NCBI RefSeq assembly: GCF_022748595.1
Contig: NZ_JALDSX010000010.1
Coordinates: 36,153 to 100,152 of the forward strand
Length of the DNA: 64,000 nucleotides
From: Brevibacterium sp. ZH18
Lineage (GTDB): Bacteria > Actinomycetota > Actinomycetes > Actinomycetales > Brevibacteriaceae
Direction: 5' to 3'
Shown here: positions 59,562 through 64,000 of the stretch, one piece after another
How positions within the stretch are numbered: the first letter of the stretch is position 1
Layout: every line of letters starts with the position of its first letter
Position numbers and translations under genes: made by a program
Notes under the pieces: generated by a model
What the model saw: only the letters and a program-made list of their open reading frames with translations
Told to the model about the DNA's origin: nothing
Database searches by the model: none

Positions 59562-62417
59562 ATGACCGGCATCGACTCCGACGACCATTCGGCACAGGCG
59601 TCCTTCACGCCCGGGCCGGCAGCCGCCGGAGGCAGACGGCGGGCGCGCTTGGACTCCGATCGCAGCTCAAGCTTCCGCTCTCGACCGCAGAAGTCGAGGC
59701 TCGAACGCGATCCCGGCATGCCGGCGAGCACGTGGCGACTGCGCTCGGACGCCTGGGAGTACCTGAAGTTCGCGATCAAACGGCTGGCCATCAGCGGCGG
59801 TGACTTCTCGATGATCGCCGCAGACGGTGAGGTCTGGCGCTCGCTGCGGTCACTGAAGACGATCGAACTGTACTGGGGCGGCTTCGGCCAGCGCTATGTC
59901 GAAGACATCGCCGAGCTGCTCTCCGACGGTGAGTTCGACAAGGCCCACGACATGATCACGCGGGCCGTCTACCGTCTGCGCGGGACAACGGTCCCCGATG
60001 TCCAAGAGGACAGCCTGTCCGAGGACGAGCGCGCCGAGCACAAGGACCGCCAGGATCCACGTCCCCGCTTCGAGGTCCTCATCGTCGACGAGACGACCGA
60101 AGGCGGCCGCGATGAGCTGCACACGGACCTGCTCAAGCTGCGCAGCGCCTCGGACCAGTTCATCTACGACTACGTCATCGTTCCCACCGCCGACGACGCG
60201 GTCGTCGCGGCGCTGACGAACCCGAACCTCCTCGCTTGTGTCATCCGTCCCGGCTTCACCGACCGCACCCGACAGGTACTCAGCCGCGATCTGCGCAATG
60301 CCGTCCAGCTCGCCCACGAAGGCACGACCGATTCGCCGACGATGCCGATGAGCCCGCTCAACTCGGTTCGCCGAGTGCTGCGTCTGGCCGACACCCTGGC
60401 CGGTCTGCGTCCCGAGCTCGACCTCTACCTCATGGCCGGTGCCCACATTGAGAGCCTGGCCGGGGCGCTGACTCATCGGTTCCGCCGTGTCTTCCGCCGC
60501 GAGGACCAGTTCGAACTCCACCTGTCTCTGCTGCGCCGTGTCCAGCACCTTTACGACACTCCGTTCTTCACCGCGATTCGCGAGCACGCCCGCCGCCCGG
60601 CCGGCGTCTTCCACGCTCTGCCCGTCTCCCGCGGCGGTTCGGTTGTCGGATCGAAGTGGATCAGCGACTTCGTCGACTTCTACGGCCTCAACCTGCTGCT
60701 CGCGGAGACCAGCGCCACCTCGGGTGAGCTCGATTCCCTGCTCGCGCCGGTCGGCACGATCAAGAAGGCGCAGTCGCTGGCGGCGAGGGCCTTCGGTGCC
60801 AAGCGCACCTATTTCGTGACGAACGGGACGTCGACGGCGAACAAGATCGTCCATCAGGCCGTCGTCTCGCCCAACGAAGTCGTCATGGTCGACCGTAACT
60901 GCCACAAGTCGCACCACCATGCGCTGATGCTCACCGGTGCCAGGACCGCGTACCTCGAGGCGTACCCACTCAACGATGTCGCGTTCTACGGTGCGGTCCC
61001 GCTCAACCGGATCAAGCAGCTCCTGCTGGACTACCGGGCTGCCGGCCGCCTCGACGAGGTCCGGATGATCACGCTGACCAACTGCACGTTCGACGGCATC
61101 GTCTACGACCCGGAGAAGGTCATGGCCGAGTGTCTGGCGATCAAGCCAGACCTTGTCTTCCTCTGGGATGAGGCCTGGTTCGCCTTCGCCCGGTTCCATC
61201 CGGTCACCCGCAAGCGCACGGCCATGGTCGCGGCCGAGCACCTCGAAGCTCTGCTCGATACCGACGCGCATGCCAAGGCATATCGGGAACAGCGCGAGCG
61301 GCTCTTCGATCCGGAGACCGGCGTGCCGGCTCCCGACGAGGTGTGGCTGAACGAGACTCTGCTGCCGCCGCCCGATGCGGTCCTGCGCGTGTATGCGACT
61401 CAGTCGACGCACAAGACGCTGACCTCACTGCGGCAGGGCTCGATGATCCACGTCTTCGATCAGGAGTTCTCCCACGGTGCGGAGGAATCGTTCCACGAGG
61501 CGTACATGACGCACACGTCGACGTCGCCGAACTATCAGATCCTCGCGTCCTTGGATCTGGGACGCCGTCAGGTCGAGATGGAGGGCTTCGCTCTCGTCCA
61601 GAAGCAGCTGGACCTGGCGATGAGTCTGGCCTCTGCTGTCTCTCGCCACCCGCTGCTGAAGAAGACCTTCAAGGTGCTCACCGCCGCCGACCTCATCCCC
61701 GAGGAGTACCGGGAGACCGAGCGTACGATGCCTCTGCGCGATGGTCTGGCGACGTTCTGGCACGCGTGGACGACCGACGAGTTCGTCGTCGATCCCAGCC
61801 GCATCACGATCGAGATCAGCGGAACCGGAGTCGACGGGGACACCTTCAAGCACGATTTCCTCATGGACCGCTACGGCATCCAGGTCAACAAGACGAGCCG
61901 CAACACGGTGCTGTTCATGACGAACATCGGCACCTCGCGTTCGTCCGTGGCTTACCTCATCGAGGTCCTCGTCAAGATGGCCGAGAAGTTCAACGATCGG
62001 CACGAGATCCAGTCCGAGTATCCACTCGACGAGCCCGCGGCGATCATGCCGCCGCTGCCCGACTTCAGCGCCTTCGCCCCGGCATACGCCGCCGAGGTGC
62101 CTGCCGAGGATCCGTCGAAGCAGCTGCCCGACGGCGACCTGCGCACCGCTTACTACGCGGGACTGCGCCGGTGGAACATCGAGCATGTCCTTCCGGAGGA
62201 GCTGGGGCGCCGGGTCGAGTCGGGTGAGAAGCCGGTCTCCGCCGGGTTCGTCACGCCGTACCCTCCAGGATTCCCGGTGCTCGTGCCCGGACAGATCATC
62301 ACCGCCGAGGTGCTCGACTTCATGTCCGCGCTCGACACTCGTGAGATCCACGGCTACGACGCCCGCCTGGGCTACCGCGTCATCCTCGAGAAGGACCCCG
62401 TGGAGTCGAAGGCCTGA
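59562..62417 (+). CDS. Orn/Lys/Arg decarboxylase, class-I-fold long form
   Basis: This 951-aa PLP enzyme is related to the large inducible arginine/lysine/ornithine decarboxylases: an N-terminal response-regulator-like wing domain (about 150-260), a PLP domain with YFVTNGTSTANKIV, VDRNCHKSHHHAL, LVFLWDEAWFAFARF and the Schiff-base Lys618 in STHKTLTSLRQGS, and a C-terminal domain. It is about 200 residues longer than the E. coli enzymes, mostly in a disordered Arg-rich N-terminus and extra inter-domain segments. It probably makes a polyamine or agmatine; the window also holds a gamma-glutamyl-amine locus. AGGAGG lies seven bases before the ATG. It is divergent from the ThDP gene. Confidence 0.9.
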   Translation: MTGIDSDDHSAQASFTPGPAAAGGRRRARLDSDRSSSFRSRPQKSRLERDPGMPASTWRLRSDAWEYLKFAIKRLAISGGDFSMIAADGEVWRSLRSLKTIELYWGGFGQRYVEDIAELLSDGEFDKAHDMITRAVYRLRGTTVPDVQEDSLSEDERAEHKDRQDPRPRFEVLIVDETTEGGRDELHTDLLKLRSASDQFIYDYVIVPTADDAVVAALTNPNLLACVIRPGFTDRTRQVLSRDLRNAVQLAHEGTTDSPTMPMSPLNSVRRVLRLADTLAGLRPELDLYLMAGAHIESLAGALTHRFRRVFRREDQFELHLSLLRRVQHLYDTPFFTAIREHARRPAGVFHALPVSRGGSVVGSKWISDFVDFYGLNLLLAETSATSGELDSLLAPVGTIKKAQSLAARAFGAKRTYFVTNGTSTANKIVHQAVVSPNEVVMVDRNCHKSHHHALMLTGARTAYLEAYPLNDVAFYGAVPLNRIKQLLLDYRAAGRLDEVRMITLTNCTFDGIVYDPEKVMAECLAIKPDLVFLWDEAWFAFARFHPVTRKRTAMVAAEHLEALLDTDAHAKAYREQRERLFDPETGVPAPDEVWLNETLLPPPDAVLRVYATQSTHKTLTSLRQGSMIHVFDQEFSHGAEESFHEAYMTHTSTSPNYQILASLDLGRRQVEMEGFALVQKQLDLAMSLASAVSRHPLLKKTFKVLTAADLIPEEYRETERTMPLRDGLATFWHAWTTDEFVVDPSRITIEISGTGVDGDTFKHDFLMDRYGIQVNKTSRNTVLFMTNIGTSRSSVAYLIEVLVKMAEKFNDRHEIQSEYPLDEPAAIMPPLPDFSAFAPAYAAEVPAEDPSKQLPDGDLRTAYYAGLRRWNIEHVLPEELGRRVESGEKPVSAGFVTPYPPGFPVLVPGQIITAEVLDFMSALDTREIHGYDARLGYRVILEKDPVESKA

Positions 62418-62454
62418 GGGCCGGGCCGCGCGGCAGCATGGCTCTCCTCCGAGA

Positions 62455-62512
62455 GGACCACTTACCCTCGAGCGGACCAGTTATAACTAACCCGCTCGAC
62501 GCTAAGTGGTCC
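62455..62512. repeat. 58-bp imperfect palindrome between convergent genes
   Basis: Centred on AGTTA/TAACT, with 24 of 29 base pairs matching. The outer GGACCACTTA/TAAGTGGTCC is perfect, and GAGCGGACCA is repeated inside and just beyond it, allowing alternative folding. It separates the decarboxylase and thiolase genes and is probably a bidirectional terminator or a mobile repeat. Confidence 0.85.
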
Positions 62513-62532
62513 GCTCGGTGTTCGGTCGAGGA

Positions 62533-63759
62533 TCAGCCGGCGAGGTTTTCGAAGACTGCTGCCATGCCCTGGCCGCCGCCGATGCACATGGTCTCCACGC
62601 CGTAGCGCGAGTCGCGGCGCTTCATTTCGTGCAGCAGGGTGGCCAGAATGCGCCCGCCAGTCGCGCCCACAGGGTGTCCCAGCGAGATACCCGAGCCGTT
62701 GACGTTGAGGCGTTCGGCGAAGTCGCTCTCGCTCAGCTTCCACTCGCGGGTGCAGGCCAGTGCCTGCGATGCGAAAGCCTCGTTGAGTTCGATGAGGTCC
62801 ATATCGTTGAGGCTGAGCTCGGCACGTTCGAGTGCCTTGGCCACCGCCGGCACGGGACCGATGCCCATCGTCTTCGGCGGAACGCCGGCGACGGCCCAGC
62901 CGACGAGGCGGGCGAAGATGCGCAGACCGAGCTCACGAGCCTTCTCTTCGGTGGCGATGATGCAGAGCGCGGCACCGTCGTTCTGGCCGGAGGCGTTGCC
63001 TGCGGTCACAGTCGCCTCGGCGTCGGAGGATCCGAGGATCGGACGCAGCTTGGCAAGGGATTCCACGCTCGCGTTCGGGCGGATGTGCTCATCGGTTGTG
63101 ATGACCTGTTCCGGGGTCTTCCTGGTCGCCGGGAGCGTGATGGGCACGATCTCGTCGTTGAACAGTCCGGTGTCGCGGGCCTTGGCCGCCTTCTGGTGTG
63201 AGGTGACAGCGAATTCGTCCTGCTCTTGGCGGCTGATGCTGTATTCGGCGCGCAGGTTCTCTGCGGTTTCGATCATGCCGCCGGGCACCGGGTAGTTCGT
63301 GCCGCCTGCGGTGACGCGGCCACGAGCCAAGCTGTCCTTGAGTTCGACTCCTGCGCCCTTGATGCCCCACCGGATCTCTTCATTGAAGAAGGCACCGCGG
63401 CTCATGGTCTCGACACCGCCGGCGATGACGACGTCGGCGAAGCCAGCGTTGATCATCGCGTGTCCGTCGGCGATGGTCTGGAGGCCGGATCCGCAGCGGC
63501 GGTCGATCTGACGTCCGGGTGTGGTGATCGGCAGACCGGCGTTGAGCGCGACGACACGGCCGATGGCCGGAGCTTCCATCGTGGGGTAGCAGTTGCCGAG
63601 GATGACGTCGTCGACGACGTCGACATTCAGCCCGGACTTCGTGATGAGAGCTTCGAGGACCTGACGGCCGAGCTCTTCGGGCGGCAGGTTCTTGAACTGT
63701 CCGCCGAATCCACCGACGGCAGATCTCACGGGCTCACAGATGACTATATTCTTCGACAT
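62533..63759 (-). CDS. Acetyl-CoA C-acyltransferase (thiolase)
   Basis: This 408-aa degradative-type thiolase has all the active-site features: nucleophile Cys in IDRRCGSGLQTIADG, AGGVETMSRGAF, VNGSGISLGHPVGATGGR (His) and CIGGGQGMA (second Cys). It would cleave 3-oxoacyl-CoA in beta-oxidation or ring-derived acyl-CoA breakdown. An acyl-CoA dehydrogenase gene lies directly upstream on the same strand (70 bp), so the two are probably one fatty-acid or aromatic catabolic unit. GGAGGAAG precedes the ATG. Confidence 0.95.
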   Translation of the reverse strand: MSKNIVICEPVRSAVGGFGGQFKNLPPEELGRQVLEALITKSGLNVDVVDDVILGNCYPTMEAPAIGRVVALNAGLPITTPGRQIDRRCGSGLQTIADGHAMINAGFADVVIAGGVETMSRGAFFNEEIRWGIKGAGVELKDSLARGRVTAGGTNYPVPGGMIETAENLRAEYSISRQEQDEFAVTSHQKAAKARDTGLFNDEIVPITLPATRKTPEQVITTDEHIRPNASVESLAKLRPILGSSDAEATVTAGNASGQNDGAALCIIATEEKARELGLRIFARLVGWAVAGVPPKTMGIGPVPAVAKALERAELSLNDMDLIELNEAFASQALACTREWKLSESDFAERLNVNGSGISLGHPVGATGGRILATLLHEMKRRDSRYGVETMCIGGGQGMAAVFENLAG

Positions 63760-63829
63760 TCTTCCTCCTGGGAAGGGATTAGTTGGTTTCAGTGTCTCAA
63801 AAGTGGTGGCTCAGCGCCCAAGGAGCTCT

Positions 63830-64000
63830 CTAACGTCCAAGCAGCTCGTCGGAGATGATGCGCATCTGGATCTCTGACGAGCCTTCGAAGATCTTCGTCA
63901 ACCTCGCGTCACGCCAATGACGCTCCACCGCGAAGTCCTTCGTGTACCCGGCACCACCATGGATCTGCACGCCCTCAGAGGTGACCTTCTCCGCCATCTC
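63830..64000 (-). CDS. Acyl-CoA dehydrogenase, C-terminal end (partial)
   Basis: Only the last 56 codons are inside the window. They read [20 protein letters not shown], then [21 protein letters not shown] and end in DELLGR. The IFEGSSEIQ segment carries the flavin/substrate-site Glu-Gly typical of short- and medium-chain acyl-CoA dehydrogenases. It lies just upstream of the thiolase gene in the same direction, fitting a beta-oxidation unit. The start is beyond the right edge. Confidence 0.9.
   Translation of the reverse strand, partial: EMAEKVTSEGVQIHGGAGYTKDFAVERHWRDARLTKIFEGSSEIQMRIISDELLGR

Noticed and set aside
59850..61412. 520-codon open frame antisense to the decarboxylase
   Set aside because: The composition is that of a reverse-complement shadow, and the sense protein is intact with its PLP lysine.

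Overview
The window is GC-rich DNA, with frequent GTG/TTG starts, an actinobacterial-style tRNA Glu-Asp-Phe cluster and many genes whose -10 box lies only 6-7 nt before the start codon. It looks like chromosomal sequence of an actinomycete. The mix of acyl-CoA, polyamine and aldonate catabolism suggests a Micrococcales genus such as Brevibacterium; that genus is an impression, not a demonstrated assignment. I see no insertion sequence, integrase, phage gene, CRISPR array or rRNA. The region reads as core and metabolic-accessory chromosome.

Layout. 1-5.4 kb: aminotransferase plus EamA exporter; convergent to these, a FAD oxidoreductase and a TPP-riboswitch-controlled pair (TenA-like protein and P-loop kinase). 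5.4-9.9 kb: VOC protein, HutD, a Ser/Gly-rich membrane protein and catalase. 10.1-17.5 kb: a gamma-glutamylation amine-catabolism locus (APC permease; divergent glutamine-synthetase-like ligase, PuuD-type hydrolase, aldehyde dehydrogenase, SDR, FadR-type regulator). 17.5-28 kb: aconitase, Fpg/Nei glycosylase, an Lrp-type regulator divergent from a 2-oxoacid dehydrogenase E1, aldo/keto reductase, ThrE-type exporter, an orphan muconolactone-isomerase-like gene, and an MFS exporter preceded by a 21-codon leader ORF. 28-33.2 kb: a probable glutarate operon (LysR, acyl-CoA dehydrogenase, CaiB-type CoA-transferase, GcdH). 33.6-38 kb: a threonate-type operon (KdgT-like permease, DUF1537 kinase, PdxA2, GntR/UTRA regulator). 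38-43.8 kb: SDR, a heterodimeric ABC exporter with complementary degenerate ATP sites, and a C45-type Ntn hydrolase carrying a C-terminal helix-turn-helix. 43.8-48.3 kb: MgtE, a broken small membrane gene, universal stress protein, sugar porter and PEP-mutase-family lyase. 48.3-52 kb: a very acidic protein, patatin, SDR and CPBP protease. 52-54.3 kb: three tRNAs, a small metallopeptidase, YbaK-type deacylase and YigZ. 54.4-64 kb: class III aminotransferase, YtcJ amidohydrolase, ThDP enzyme, a long Orn/Lys/Arg decarboxylase, thiolase and the end of an acyl-CoA dehydrogenase.

Regulatory structure stands out. There is a clear TPP riboswitch, an Lrp site array, a GntR/HutC-type operator before the threonate operon, and a palindrome over the -10 box and start codon of the C45-HTH gene. 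At least ten genes look leaderless. A family of long intergenic hairpins shares an AGCAACCC core (9975, 27976 and 55871), and there is a 70-bp near-perfect palindrome at 26039. The best candidates for something undescribed are the self-regulated C45-HTH fusion, the half-dead/half-live ABC pair, the leader-ORF-coupled MFS gene and the covarying hairpin family.
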